From: Thermodesulfitimonas autotrophica
GTDB lineage: Bacteria; Bacillota; Desulfotomaculia; Desulfotomaculales; Ammonificaceae
Length of the DNA stretch: 64,000 nt
Reading direction: 5' to 3'
Assembly (NCBI RefSeq): GCF_003815015.1
Contig: NZ_RKRE01000001.1
Location: forward strand, 256,460-320,459
Shown here: piece by piece, positions 7,913 through 18,100 of the stretch
Layout of the letters: every line of letters starts with the position of its first letter
Position numbering within the stretch: the stretch's first letter is position 1
The notes under the pieces: generated by a model
Seen by the model: the letters and a program-made list of their open reading frames with translations, nothing else
Database searches by the model: none
What the model was told of the DNA's origin: nothing
Program-made: the position numbers and the translations under genes

Positions 7913-9430
7913 TTACTTTTTGAGCAACCCGGCTGCGCGGAGCTTTTCGGCTACGGTGGGATAAAGTGAGATGTCGGTATGAGGAAAAAATTGGCTCCCT
8001 GCAAAGCGGGCCATAAAGTCGGCGTTGGCGTTGAGCTCGATGTAAGTAATTTGCGCGATGATCGTCCGCAGTTCTTCCCTAACCTCTTCCGAGAGGAGCG
8101 CAAGCCTGGCCGCTTCGAGCGCAGAGTTGCCCAAGCTTACGATCCGGTCGCGCGGCAGGTCGGGATAAAGGCCGAGGGTGACGGCAGCTTCAACATCGAG
8201 GTGCGTGCCAAAGGCGCCAGCAGCGTAAAAGCGAGCTATCTCGCGGGGGTTCAGGCCCACAGCCGCCAGGAGTGTCTCCACAGCGGCGTTCACCGCTCCT
8301 TTTGTCCTCAAAAAGTTCTTGATGTCCTGCTGGGTGATGACGATATCCTGTCCGGTCGCGGTTTCGCTACCCGGAGCCACCAGGAAAGCGTTCCGGCCGT
8401 CCCGGAAATGCCCGGCCCGGTCGATGATGCCGGAGAGAAGCATGCCGGCCAGCGCGTCGACAACGCCTGAGCCGCATATCCCCCGCGGTTTCCCGCCCCC
8501 GATGACTTCGTAGGTCACCCGCTGGGTATCCGGGTCGATATGGACCCGCTTGATGGCGCCAGGCAGTGCCCGCATCCCCTGCGCTACAACGCCCCCTTCG
8601 AGTGCGGGGCCTGCCGCTCCGGCCGCGGCAACGAGCCATTCCCGGTTGCCGAGAATTATTTCCACGTTAGTGCCAATATCTACAAAGAGGGTTATCTCTT
8701 CCTGCCGGTGCAGCCCGCTTACCAACACGCCGCCGATGGCGTCGCCGCCGACGTAGCTACCAACACCCGGCAGGAAATAGACGACAGCCTCCGGATGGAC
8801 GGCCAGGCCGATGTCTTGAGCCCGCAGAAGGTCGGGAGCAGTGACCACCGGGATGTAAGGCTCACAGTAGATCCGGGAGGGGTCAAGCCCGAGGAGGAGA
8901 TGAACCATACCGGTGTTGGCGCTCACGGCAACCGCGGTGATCTCCTGGGGATGGATGCCTGCTTCTGCTGCCGCCGCTGCTGTGGCCTCGTTGATGGTTT
9001 CGGCAATAAGGCTCTGGAGCATCGCCCGCCCGTCCGGTTCCGCCGCCGTCCACAGGCGGGTCAAGATGTCTTGTGCCACTGAAACTTGCCGGTTTTCTTC
9101 CGTTGCCACCGCAACCTTTCTCTTGGCGCTTAGATCCACTATGGCGACCGCTACAGTTGTAGTTCCGACGTCCACGGCAAGACCGAAATGGCGAGCAGTG
9201 GTATCTCCCGGCTCCACATCCTGGAGCCGCCACCCGCACTTGGTTCGGCAGAGAGCCGCTGTAACCTGCCAGCCGCCGGTCCGCAGCGGCTCTGAAATCC
9301 GGCGCAGCACCGCTAGCGGAATCGCAACACTCCCATCCACCGGTAGCGCGGCGAGAAGCCGGGGCGCGTCGGCCCGGTTGTCACCGAGGTGCGGCGGGCT
9401 TAAAGTAACACAAAATTTCTTGCTTAACAC
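7913..9430 (-). CDS. RACo-like ASKHA ATPase (DUF4445 type) lacking the ferredoxin domain
   Basis: 505 residues, GTG at 9430 with GGAGG 12 bases upstream. After a ~90-residue N-terminal region comes an actin-like ATPase: LAVDVGTTTVAVAIVDL (phosphate-1), SANTGMVHLLLG, FVDIGTNVEIILG (phosphate-2) and GICGSGVVDALAG (adenosine region). These are signatures of the reductive activators of corrinoid proteins (RACo/RamA relatives), which use ATP to re-reduce inactive Co(II) methyl carriers. The [2Fe-2S] domain usually found at the N-terminus is absent, so another protein would have to donate the electron. No corrinoid protein gene is adjacent. Confidence 0.8.
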   Translation of the reverse strand: MLSKKFCVTLSPPHLGDNRADAPRLLAALPVDGSVAIPLAVLRRISEPLRTGGWQVTAALCRTKCGWRLQDVEPGDTTARHFGLAVDVGTTTVAVAIVDLSAKRKVAVATEENRQVSVAQDILTRLWTAAEPDGRAMLQSLIAETINEATAAAAAEAGIHPQEITAVAVSANTGMVHLLLGLDPSRIYCEPYIPVVTAPDLLRAQDIGLAVHPEAVVYFLPGVGSYVGGDAIGGVLVSGLHRQEEITLFVDIGTNVEIILGNREWLVAAAGAAGPALEGGVVAQGMRALPGAIKRVHIDPDTQRVTYEVIGGGKPRGICGSGVVDALAGMLLSGIIDRAGHFRDGRNAFLVAPGSETATGQDIVITQQDIKNFLRTKGAVNAAVETLLAAVGLNPREIARFYAAGAFGTHLDVEAAVTLGLYPDLPRDRIVSLGNSALEAARLALLSEEVREELRTIIAQITYIELNANADFMARFAGSQFFPHTDISLYPTVAEKLRAAGLLKK

Positions 9431-9547
9431 GAAACCCTTACCTCCGGAAAAGATAACCTGGAGTCATTTTACCGCTTTAGTTAGTCTTCGGTCACGCGTA
9501 GAAAAAAAGACGGGTGGTTCCCGCCTTAAGTCAACTGAGAGTAGGTT

Positions 9548-9661
9548 TTAATGAAGGTAACGGGCAAGATAGTTTAACGCGAAGTAGGCTGCAAGCAAGG
9601 CGCCTGCCAGCCAGACCAGCCTCATATCGTCCTTGAGCTGGTGCTTCATTCCCTTGGCCAT
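9548..9661 (-). CDS. 37-residue single-span membrane protein
   Basis: ATG at 9661 with GAGGAGG 9 bases upstream. Sequence MAKGMKHQLKDDMRLVWLAG followed by one hydrophobic helix and RYLH. A cationic N-terminus with one transmembrane helix suggests a small inner-membrane protein. Not recognised; the strong ribosome binding site is the main support. Confidence 0.6.
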   Translation of the reverse strand: MAKGMKHQLKDDMRLVWLAGALLAAYFALNYLARYLH

Positions 9662-9976
9662 CGTAAACCGCCTCCTCTTCCGAGATTTCCAGAAGTATCG
9701 TGTGGCGCTTCCGGAGACCGGCCCAAAAAGGCTCCTATTCAACAAACTAATTATACGCTTGTACCTCGAAAAAATGCAAGATATCTCCCTCAAATTCTTT
9801 TTTTCACTATTAAACACTGGACACGCATAATTAGGGGGACAGCCTTTAATAGTCAAGCTACGGCATTTAGAGAATCGAATTTAACAAAACTGTAACCTTT
9901 TCTTCAAAGTTCGGCCACAGTTTCTCCTTAAACTAAAAGTGGAAGGCGAAAAATTGACCGGAAGGGAGGTGAAGCT
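9662..9976. other. Intergenic region between divergent genes
   Basis: 315 bp between the 37-aa membrane protein (minus) and the Spy/CpxP-like gene (plus). It must hold both promoters, but I could not single out a convincing -35/-10 pair. No other gene seen. Confidence 0.4.
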
Positions 9977-10513
9977 GTGATGCTACGGCAAAAAAGGTTC
10001 CTGGTCGCGCTGGCACTGGTGCTGGCTCTGGCAGTTGCGGTTCCAGTCTTTGCCCAAGCGGCCACAAGCAACAACGGGCCGCAGGCTACCACTACGGGCG
10101 GGCCAAACCCGGTGCAGGAACTAGGCTTGACTTCCGAACAGGCAGCACAGATCCGGGATATCCAGCAGCAGATGTACAATAAGACCCGGGACCTGCGCAT
10201 CAAGCTGATGGACGCCACGTTTGCGTTGCGGCAGCTGCGCTGGCAGGAAAACCCGGACCAGGCAGCTATTGACGCCAAGATCAAGGAGATCAATAATCTG
10301 CGCGACCAGCTCCGCGAGACCGCTCAGGAATGCCGCCAGAAGATGGATTCTGTCCTAACGCCAGAGCAGAAGGAGAAGCTCCAGTCCCTGCGCGGTTGCG
10401 GCGGGCGGCACGGGCGCGGCGGTATGAAGGGCTTTGGCGGCCTTGGCCCCGGCATGGGAGGCTGCGGCGGCCCGTGTTTTGGTGGTGACTTCGGACCGCG
10501 CGGCAGCTGGTAA
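9977..10513 (+). CDS. Spy/CpxP-like exported metal/envelope stress protein
   Basis: 178 residues; adjacent GTG (9977) and ATG (9980) starts follow GGGAGGTG. A signal peptide (about residues 4-29, ending FAQA) precedes a helical domain with the LTSEQAAQIRDIQQQM and LTPEQKEKLQ repeats typical of Spy/CpxP/ZraP proteins. The last ~40 residues are Gly/Cys/His-rich (GCGGRHGRGG, GGCGGPC), a likely metal-binding tail. Such proteins act outside the membrane as chaperones or metal sensors. The convergent two-component system next door is a plausible partner, as in Cpx/Zra systems. Confidence 0.8.
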   Translation: MMLRQKRFLVALALVLALAVAVPVFAQAATSNNGPQATTTGGPNPVQELGLTSEQAAQIRDIQQQMYNKTRDLRIKLMDATFALRQLRWQENPDQAAIDAKIKEINNLRDQLRETAQECRQKMDSVLTPEQKEKLQSLRGCGGRHGRGGMKGFGGLGPGMGGCGGPCFGGDFGPRGSW

Positions 10514-10533
10514 TCAGCCGGTAGTAGCGCCAC

Positions 10534-10570
10534 AACCGGGGGAGCAAAAACTCCCCCGGTTTGTTTTTTC
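10534..10570 (+). terminator. Intrinsic terminator between convergent genes
   Basis: An 11-bp stem AACCGGGGGAG / CTCCCCCGGTT with loop CAAAAA, followed by TGTTTTTT. It ends the Spy/CpxP-like transcript and may also serve the convergent histidine kinase gene. Confidence 0.9.
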
Positions 10571-10594
10571 TTCCGGGATCATCGGCCACAATTT

Positions 10595-12028
10595 TTAGTA
10601 AGCATCGCCCGGGGCTACCGGAAGCACTACTCTAAAAGTACTTCCTGCGCCGGGCTGGCTCTCGACCGCAACCCGGCCGCCGTGCAGCTCGACGATCTGT
10701 TTCACTATCGCCAGGCCAAGGCCGCTGCCGCCCGTAGTGCGGACGCGGGCTTTATCGCCCCGGTAAAATTTCTCCCAGATGTAGGGGAGTTCCTCCGGTG
10801 CAATGCCGGGGCCGGTATCCTGTACGGTGAGAGCGACTCCTTCCGGCGCAGGTTCCACGCGGAGGATAACGCTACCACCCGCGGGCGTAAACCGGAAGGC
10901 ATTATCGAGCAGGTTGACGACGACCTGCGCTAACCGGTCGGGGTCACCGGCAACAGGGGGTACGGGAGATACCTCAACGTGGAAGTGGAGCCCGGCGGTA
11001 GCCGCCTGGGTCTTGAAGCGAGCCGCGGCCCGCTCGGCAACCTCTCCGAGATTCACTTCTTCGCGCCGTACTTTAAGCGCTCCTGTTTCGAGGCGCCGCA
11101 AATCGAGCAGTTCGTTGGTCAAGCGCCGGAGCCGCTCCGCCTCCTCCCGGATCGCGGTGAGGTACTGGTGTCGTTCCTCAGGTGTCACCATTCCGTCAAG
11201 GATCGCTTCCGTGTAGCCTTGAATGATGCTGAGCGGCGTCCGCAGTTCGTGGGAAACGGCGGCCACAAAGTCCCGCCGTGCGGTGTCCATGCGCTGAAGC
11301 TCTTCAAGCCGCTTTTGTAGTTCCGCGGCTAACTTATTGAGCGATGCGCCAAGGCGGGCCACCTCGTCCTCTCCGGCGACCGCGACCCGGGCCGCGTAGT
11401 CGCCAGCAGCCATTGCCTCGGCCACTTTCTCCATCGCCACCAGGCGCCGGCTGAAATGGCGGGCGACGAAGAAGCTCAAGACGCCGGCGAGCGCCACCCC
11501 GCCCAGAAGGGCCACGACTAATGTTACCTCAAGGCCTCTCACCCTAGCTTCCAAAGGGGCGACGGGCGCGTAAACGAAAACGCCACCGGTGACTGCACCC
11601 CCAGAACGAATGGGGACCCCGACCCACAGGAGGCGCACCCCTTCAAAGAGCGGGTGCGCGCCCTCACGGTGCACCGTTTTACCGGCCAGCACCGCCGCCA
11701 CGTCCTCCCCGCCGAGCACCATTCCCGCGTAGAAGCGCCGCCACGGCCCCATCCCCCGCCATTGCTGCACCCGGCCGGTAGCGTCAACAACCAAGACGGT
11801 AGCGTGGAAGACCTGGCTCAAGAAGGCGACCCGCTCACCTACCGCTTCCGGCGCCGCCCCCGAGGATAGGAGCCCTGCGAGCTCTTCCGCTTCGGCCACC
11901 ATCCGGCGGGCCTCAAACCGGTAGTAGCTCCACTCTATCGCTCTCGTCTGCGTCAGCCCTAAGATACCCAGCACCATGGTGACCAGGAGGACCATGGTGA
12001 GGTAAAGCTTAGCCGCTATGCTCCGCAT
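10595..12028 (-). CDS. Membrane sensor histidine kinase
   Basis: 477 residues. Two transmembrane helices (about residues 7-25 and 165-190) flank an extracytoplasmic sensor region of ~140 residues. Then HAMP, HisKA with SHELRTPLSIIQGYTEAILD (phospho-acceptor His), and HATPase_c with N-box LLDNAFRFTP, DTGPGIA, FYRGD and GGSGLGLAIVKQ. All catalytic boxes are present. It overlaps the upstream response regulator by 20 bases, so the two are translationally coupled. The signal is unknown; the neighbouring exported metal-type protein suggests envelope or metal stress. Confidence 0.95.
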   Translation of the reverse strand: MRSIAAKLYLTMVLLVTMVLGILGLTQTRAIEWSYYRFEARRMVAEAEELAGLLSSGAAPEAVGERVAFLSQVFHATVLVVDATGRVQQWRGMGPWRRFYAGMVLGGEDVAAVLAGKTVHREGAHPLFEGVRLLWVGVPIRSGGAVTGGVFVYAPVAPLEARVRGLEVTLVVALLGGVALAGVLSFFVARHFSRRLVAMEKVAEAMAAGDYAARVAVAGEDEVARLGASLNKLAAELQKRLEELQRMDTARRDFVAAVSHELRTPLSIIQGYTEAILDGMVTPEERHQYLTAIREEAERLRRLTNELLDLRRLETGALKVRREEVNLGEVAERAAARFKTQAATAGLHFHVEVSPVPPVAGDPDRLAQVVVNLLDNAFRFTPAGGSVILRVEPAPEGVALTVQDTGPGIAPEELPYIWEKFYRGDKARVRTTGGSGLGLAIVKQIVELHGGRVAVESQPGAGSTFRVVLPVAPGDAY

Positions 12029-12722
12029 CCCGCACCTCTAATTTGTAACCCACGCCCCAGACAGTGGTAATAAGCGGCGGCGCCCCCGCCTGGTTCAGTT
12101 TTTCGCGGAGGCGGGTGATGTGGGTATCCACCGTCCGCGAATCTCCGTAAAAATCGTAGCCCCAGACTAACCTTAAAAGCTCCTCGCGCCGGAAGACCCG
12201 GCCGGGGGCCTGGGCGAGCGCCAGCAAGAGGTCGAACTCTTTCGGGGTTAGAGCCAGCAATGTTCCGTTCACCGTGACTGTCCGCGCCTCTGGTTCAATC
12301 ACCACACCGGCGAAGGAAAACAGTTTCCCGGGCGCGGCACCTTTTTTCACCCGCCGCAGCACCGCCTTCACCCGCGCCACAACTTCCCGCGGGCTGAAGG
12401 GTTTGACAATATAATCGTCAGCGCCGAGCTCTAAACCCAGCACCCGGTCAATCTCATCGCCCCGGGCCGTAAGCATCAGCACCGGCACCTCCGAAGTTTT
12501 CCGGATTTCCCGGCAAACCTCCCAGCCGTCTTTTTTAGGAAGCATTATGTCTAGGATAACGAGGTCCCACTGGCCTGAACAGACTTCCGTTACCGCCGCT
12601 TCACCGTCCGCGACTTCGCCGACCACGAATCCTTCCGCCGCGAGATATTTCCGGAGCAAATCCCTAATCCGGGGCTCGTCATCGATGATCAGTATCCGCA
12701 CCGGCTCGGTTTTGGGCTGCAC
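12009..12722 (-). CDS. OmpR/PhoB-family response regulator
   Basis: GTG at 12722 (AGG about 10 bases upstream) gives 237 residues. Receiver domain: DD at 14-15, phospho-acceptor Asp58 in ILDIMLPKKDG, Thr in MLTARGD and Lys in VKPF. The C-terminal winged helix contains LTPKEFDLLLALAQAPGRVF and SRTVDTHITRLREKL. It is the partner of the overlapping histidine kinase. Confidence 0.95.
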   Translation of the reverse strand: MQPKTEPVRILIIDDEPRIRDLLRKYLAAEGFVVGEVADGEAAVTEVCSGQWDLVILDIMLPKKDGWEVCREIRKTSEVPVLMLTARGDEIDRVLGLELGADDYIVKPFSPREVVARVKAVLRRVKKGAAPGKLFSFAGVVIEPEARTVTVNGTLLALTPKEFDLLLALAQAPGRVFRREELLRLVWGYDFYGDSRTVDTHITRLREKLNQAGAPPLITTVWGVGYKLEVRDAEHSG

Positions 12723-13155
12723 GTTCGAAGGACCTCCCCGAAGGTCTGCCTTTCCGGATAAGACTACTACCAATATCGTAACACAAGCCGATACCGGAAG
12801 GTAGATTCTCCGGGGACGGGGGAGCTCAAGTTGGGCCTTTCGAAAAGCCCAAAAGAGCGAGTCCTCAGGGCAGCCGGTTGTCGCCCCTCATTTTAGTGGC
12901 CAAATTACTCAGCCCTATGAACGTTGCTTGCGGCTAAATAGCGGCTTGCGCGCTGCGGCGGGCCGGGGCTCGTTTGTCGGCTGCCGGTCCGGATCAATAG
13001 GCTTTAAGACCGAAGGGCGGCTGCGTTGCACAGCCACCGGTGGGCGGACAATTACGCTGCCCCAAGCCTTGAGGTTGAAGGGAATAAGCGGCCAGAAATA
13101 AGGCACGCCTAACGTGTCCTTGTCGCTACTCTATCCAGATTTCCGGCATTTTGGT
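12723..13155. other. Junction between the two-component system and the recombinase
   Basis: 433 bp carrying only one weak small frame on the minus strand (12915-13106). This is where an attachment site would be expected if the adjacent serine recombinase integrated its element here, but no repeated core is visible inside the window. Confidence 0.3.
12915..13106 (-). CDS. Doubtful 63-aa protein
   Basis: GTG start, with AAGGA about 10 bases upstream. The product begins with PYFWPLIPFN and ends in a Pro/Arg/Lys-rich basic tail. No family recognised and no neighbour to support it. It could equally be chance or the end of a decayed gene. Confidence 0.25.
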   Translation of the reverse strand: MPYFWPLIPFNLKAWGSVIVRPPVAVQRSRPSVLKPIDPDRQPTNEPRPAAARKPLFSRKQRS

Positions 13156-14859
13156 TTATAAAGCAGCTTGCACCTTGAAGCGGATGGGCTTTTCTTCTGT
13201 TCTGGCAATAAACTCGCGGAGGTCGATGCAGTAGTGAATTTCTATCCGGTCCCGGTAGACCACGACCTTCTCGATGATCTGCGAGAGCATCCGCTTCTTG
13301 ACTTCGACGGGCGCCTCAAGAAACACGTCCCACCATTCCGCGGCCCGCCTGGCGAAAGCGGCAAGGTCGGTCCGCCTCCGCGCGTGCGCCGCAACCTGCT
13401 GGTTCAAGCTGAGGAGTTCCGCCTCCAGGCGGTTCAGTTTGTCCCTGGCTTCCTTAACCCTGGCGGCCAGGTAATCTTCCGAATAGAGGCTGTTTTCGGG
13501 GGCGGCAAAGTAGTCCTCAAGACGTTTCGTCCAGGCGTCGAGTACCTTCCGGGTTTTTCTCGCCTCGGCCTCCAGCGTTTTCCGGAGCATTGAGGCCTCG
13601 ACCGCCGCGCGGGACTCTTTTATCTCGACGTACCGCAGGAGGTCTTCCGGATCGACCCGCTTTAAGAACGTCTCCAGCTCTTTAAGGAAGACGTTGTCTA
13701 TTTTGTGCTGAACGTAGCTCCCCTGGCCGGAACAGATCTTGTTGCCGCCGCCGATCTGGTCGTGGGTAACGCACTTGTAAACCCGCCGCCTCTTCCGAAC
13801 CCCGTTCCGGTCGGGACGGCAGAGCCCGGAGCTCGACTTGAAAGTCCTGCCGCAGTGCCCGCAGACGAGGAACCCGGTAAGCAAGGCAGTTGAAGGCGCA
13901 GCGCCTGCGCGGACGGCGGCGCCGCCGGAGTTCATCTGCTTCATCTTCTCGACAAGCCGCAGCCAGGTCTCAAGTGGAATTATCTGATATTCCGGGACCG
14001 GCCTCGGGTTGCCGTTTTCATCGCGCGGGATTGTATAACTCGAAAGGTCGGTCCAGCACCCTTTGGCTTTCCGGACCCTGCTTTTGGGCGTATTCCCGGG
14101 GCGCGTCCGCCCGTAGGCGGGCAGACCGGCGATTATCGGATTCTGCAGTATCTGCCGCACGCGCGTATCCGTCCACAGACGCCCCTCCCGGGTGCGGACG
14201 CCCTTCTCGTTCAAAACCGCAGCTATCCGTTTGCTCCCAAAACCTTCTTCCAGATACAGCCGGACCATTTCTTTGATTACGGCAGCTTCCGGTTCGTGTA
14301 TCTCCAGCGCAGGCCCTGTTCTTCTTTCAGAAAGCCTGAAACCGTAAGGAGGCCTCCCGCCGGACCACACTCCCTTTTCGGCAAGCTTCTGCATGGCCTC
14401 TTTGACCCGGATGCTGGTGTTGATGCTCTCCGTCTCGCTCTGCCAGCCTTCCACGAAGCGCATCAGTTTTTCGGGCTGGTCTTTCATGTTTAAAACCTTG
14501 CCGCCGTCGGCGACGGAAATGACCGTCACTCCGGACTGCTGGAGCGTCCACAGGATCATCGGATACTCGAAAGCTCTGCGGGAAAGCCGGTCCGACTTAA
14601 ACACGAGAAGTATATCGAAGACGCCGTTCATGGCGTCCCGGATGACCTGCTGGATGATGTCCCGGTCGTCCTTCGAGAACTTGAAAGCTGAAATCTCTTC
14701 GACGTATTCCTTGACGACCGTCCAGTCGGGATGCCGGGCAACGAATTCTTTGATAACCGCCGCCTGGACGGGAAGAGACTCGTCGTTTTCCAGCAGCCGT
14801 CTTTGCTTTCTGGCCTGCTTCTTGGTAGAGACCCGGTAAAGGACCGCAACGGACGGCAT
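13156..14859 (-). CDS. Large serine recombinase (integrase type)
   Basis: 567 residues. The resolvase catalytic domain begins VLYRVSTKKQ with the nucleophile Ser11 and continues with VFKSDRLSRR. The recombinase domain follows (GRPPYGFRLSE..., VRQILQNPIIAG), then a zinc ribbon (CGHCGRTF ... CVTHDQ...C) and a long coiled coil, as in phage or ICE integrases such as phiC31/TndX. It would catalyse integration or excision of the element. The start ATG abuts the stop of the preceding 74-aa gene (TAGATG), so the two are coupled. Confidence 0.92.
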   Translation of the reverse strand: MPSVAVLYRVSTKKQARKQRRLLENDESLPVQAAVIKEFVARHPDWTVVKEYVEEISAFKFSKDDRDIIQQVIRDAMNGVFDILLVFKSDRLSRRAFEYPMILWTLQQSGVTVISVADGGKVLNMKDQPEKLMRFVEGWQSETESINTSIRVKEAMQKLAEKGVWSGGRPPYGFRLSERRTGPALEIHEPEAAVIKEMVRLYLEEGFGSKRIAAVLNEKGVRTREGRLWTDTRVRQILQNPIIAGLPAYGRTRPGNTPKSRVRKAKGCWTDLSSYTIPRDENGNPRPVPEYQIIPLETWLRLVEKMKQMNSGGAAVRAGAAPSTALLTGFLVCGHCGRTFKSSSGLCRPDRNGVRKRRRVYKCVTHDQIGGGNKICSGQGSYVQHKIDNVFLKELETFLKRVDPEDLLRYVEIKESRAAVEASMLRKTLEAEARKTRKVLDAWTKRLEDYFAAPENSLYSEDYLAARVKEARDKLNRLEAELLSLNQQVAAHARRRTDLAAFARRAAEWWDVFLEAPVEVKKRMLSQIIEKVVVYRDRIEIHYCIDLREFIARTEEKPIRFKVQAAL

Positions 14860-15084
14860 CTACGTTCTTTCTCCTTTAGCAGCATCAACGGCCTGCAGGA
14901 CGAGCGCCGCGGCCTGCTTCTTGAACTCCTCCAGCCGTTCTCTGGAGTCGGGACGGCTCTTGAAAACGTTGACCACCGTAAAGCCCGCAGGGTCTTTTCT
15001 CTCCAGCCGGACGTCTCCTTCTTCTTCCGTTACTTTGTATTCGATGCCGTTAAGTGAAATCCTTTTAGGTTTCTGTTTCGCCAT
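14860..15084 (-). CDS. 74-aa protein coupled to the recombinase
   Basis: MAKQKPKRISLNGIEYKVTE..., a small basic/acidic protein with a predicted beta start and a helical C-terminal half. The ribosome binding site AGGAGG is upstream. Its stop codon touches the recombinase start, so it may be a directionality factor or accessory protein, by position only. No family recognised. Confidence 0.6.
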   Translation of the reverse strand: MAKQKPKRISLNGIEYKVTEEEGDVRLERKDPAGFTVVNVFKSRPDSRERLEEFKKQAAALVLQAVDAAKGERT

Positions 15085-15140
15085 CCTGCTACGAACCTCC
15101 TCTGGCGATAGGTTGCGCGCTGCAGCGCGGATTAACTCCT

Positions 15141-15169
15141 AAAAAAAGAAAAGCGCGGATCATCCGCGC
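15141..15169 (-). terminator. Terminator after recD2
   Basis: Stem GCGCGG/CCGCGC with loop ATCAT (palindrome at 15153-15169), followed on the minus strand by TTTTCTTTTTTT. It lies 13 bases past the stop of the RecD2-like gene. Confidence 0.9.
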
Positions 15170-15181
15170 CCGATTGTCAAG

Positions 15182-18100
15182 TCAGAGCAGGCTTGCCAGC
15201 GCCGTGTACCGCTGCACGGGCCTGTTGTTTCTGATCGCCATCGCGAGGGCTTTCTTCGTGCCCACCAGGATCAGCTTCTCCCTGGCCCGCGTGACCGCAG
15301 TGTAGAGAAGGCTCCGGTAGAGCATGACGTAGTGGGAAGTGTGGACGGGGACGATCACGCACCGGAACTCGGATCCCTGGCAATTGTGCGAAATTATACC
15401 GTTGGATATGTAACAGTGGGGTCCGGGGACGGTCAGGTCGTAAAGCTCGGCCTCGCCGGGCTCAATGGCTACTACTTCGTCGTAGAACCAGCGTTTCTCG
15501 GCCCACCGCATCAGCTGGGCTGCCGGTTGCCCCAGAGAACGCAAGTCAAACACTTCTTTGAGGAGCAGGTCAACGTGATGGTACGTGAGACGAGCTTTGC
15601 CCGCGCACACCTGGAACAGTAGTTTCTTAACTCGGCGCGTTGCGCGATAGTTTTTCCCGTCTCTCCGGCGCAGGGCTTCCCGCAACCCCAGGGCAACGGA
15701 GCGGCCTCCGGGAATCGTGTCCCAGTTCGTTTTCGGAAGGCTTTTCCCCGCCGTCTTCCTCGCCCGGCTTCGGAGCAGGGCTTCCATCTTGGGTTTGTTG
15801 CTGAAGCCTATTACTTCGGCAAACCGGTCTGCGTCCCAGCCCGAGATCTCAAGTCTCCAGGCTTGACTCCACCGGTCATTGCTCTCCCTAAGGAGGTAGC
15901 GCTTTGACACAATTCCCAGGTTCAACAAGAGTAGTTGGACCTGCTCCGCGAGCACCGCTGAGGATGTCGAAAGAACTACGACTGAGGTGAATGCTCCGTC
16001 TCCCGAAAAAAGGCCCCGCAGGAAAGCGGCCTGGACCGAGGGCGGGCTTGACAGAATAACTCGGGGAACCGTCTTTTGAGAAGCTGTAACGTAATCTAAG
16101 CCGCACCATTGAAGAAATTCTCGCACGGTCTTGCTATGGAAGTAAAACCGGGCAGCCTTGCCGGGCGTTTTTCTCTCCGTACAGCGGACGTTGAAGAGTT
16201 TTTCGATCTTTTGCCGGATGTAAGTTCGCCAGGGACCGTTCTTGCACAATTCAACGCGACCGTCCTCCCGGTCTGTGTAGTTCGCATCGGCCACAAGAGC
16301 TCCCAACACTTCGGCCAAGTTCTCGTCAACTTTGTCCGGCCAACGAACCCCCTTGTTTCGGTGACCTTTGGGATGGTGGCCGGGATGGAAAGGTGCCGTG
16401 GATAACTCTTGCTGTGGCCCCAGTTCCATGCCGCGGGGAACCGGCAGCCGCATGCCCTTTTGCAGGTCGCAAGCACGAACCCACCTTTCCTCACCGGTCA
16501 GGTCGTCGGCTACCAGCACCCTGTGGTCGAGGCTCATCTCCAGCACCAGGCCCGTTCTTGTGGTTATCTTTACGGTTGGACGCCGGCCTATGCATATCAC
16601 CCGGCTGGCCGGAACCAGCCCTTCAGGCGTCCCGACTTCCTGAGTGAACGGGGCAACCTCCCCGGGCTCAAGGCCGGGCTCGATGTCTCCGATCCGGCGC
16701 ATGCCTTCCGAAGTCCAGATCCATGTGTCTTTCGCGACGCATTTGTGTATCGTAATAACCCAGGCCGGTTCCAGTTCGTCCAGGTCGTCCCTGGTGTACT
16801 CCACCACGTCGCCGTTGTAGCGGACATACAAAACGGGTGCGCCGTCCACCTCTCTAATCTCTTCGACCACCCCAATCTCGCCGTTCATCACGCCCTTGAG
16901 GTAGTTGTTCTTCGTGTGGATCACCTTGTCGCCCACCTGGTAGGCGAACTGCCCGTGCGCGACTCTGGGGCCGGGGCGGTTTCTCTGGAGGAGCTTGTTC
17001 AGCTCTATGGTGCCCAATGGCCCCTTCCGCATGGGGGAGAGCACCTGGAGGTCCATCGGCCCGTAAGGCAGCCTCTCGACGAAGGTCTTTACGCAGCTCT
17101 TGACGTCCTCCGGGTCCTCTCTCTCCAGGAGCACGAAGTCGTCCCGGTAGCGATCAATTAAGACCATCTCTCCCCTGTTAATCCGGTGCGCGTTTAAAAT
17201 TATCCGGCTCTCCGCGGCCTGGCGGAAGACCTTCGTGAGGCGCACGGTCGGAACTTTATCCAGGAGGTCCCGCAGGACGTTTCCGGGCTCGACCGAGGGG
17301 AGTTGGTTGACGTCGCCCACGAGGAGCACCCGGCAGCCGTCCGGGACGGCTTCCAGGAGGCGCTTCGCCATTATGATCCCTGCCATGCTGGCCTCGTCCA
17401 CCACCAGCAGGTCGCAGTCCAGGGGGCTGTTTTTGTTGCGGGCCGCCCCGTCCTCACGCATCCCGATGAGTTTGTGTATCGTGTGCGCCGGGTGACCGGT
17501 GAGTTCGGCTAATCTCCTGGCGGCCCTCCCCGTGGGGGCGCACAGGACCACGCTCCCGAACGGGTTCTCGCGCCTGAAGGCCTCGATCACGGCCCTCACG
17601 GTCTGGGTTTTGCCCACGCCGGGGCCCCCGGTGAGGATGGAAATCCCGCCGGAGAGGGCCACCCTGACCGCGTGTACCTGGTCGGGGGTGAGGGTTACGC
17701 CGGGGATGAGGTTTTCGAGGTTTTCTTTTTCCGGGACCGGGTATCTCCGCTCCAAAGCCTCCGGCTTCGGATGCTTCGCCGCGGCCAGCCTCTTCACGTC
17801 CCGGGCTATCTCCTCCTCGAAGCGGCGCGCCCAGGAGAAGGCCACCTTCCCGTTTCGGGCTATCCCCTCCATCCTGGAGAGGACGGCCGCGGCCTGCTCC
17901 GGAGACACGTAGTCTCCCTCCTTGTTCAGGAGTTCGAGCGCCCTGGAGATCAGCTCGCCCTCGGGGAGGCAGGTGTGGCCCTCCGTCCACAGGGCTTCGT
18001 TCAGGGTATGGCGCAGGGCGGCCTCCGTCCTGAAGGGTGAAGAGGGCGCGATCCCCAGGTTCCGCGCTATCGCGTCCGCCCGGTGGAAGCCGATCAAATC

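Noticed and set aside
15332-17161. Long plus-strand frames within recD2 (for example 16409-17161)
   Set aside because: Antisense to an intact helicase/intein gene with clear motifs; typical high-GC shadow frames.
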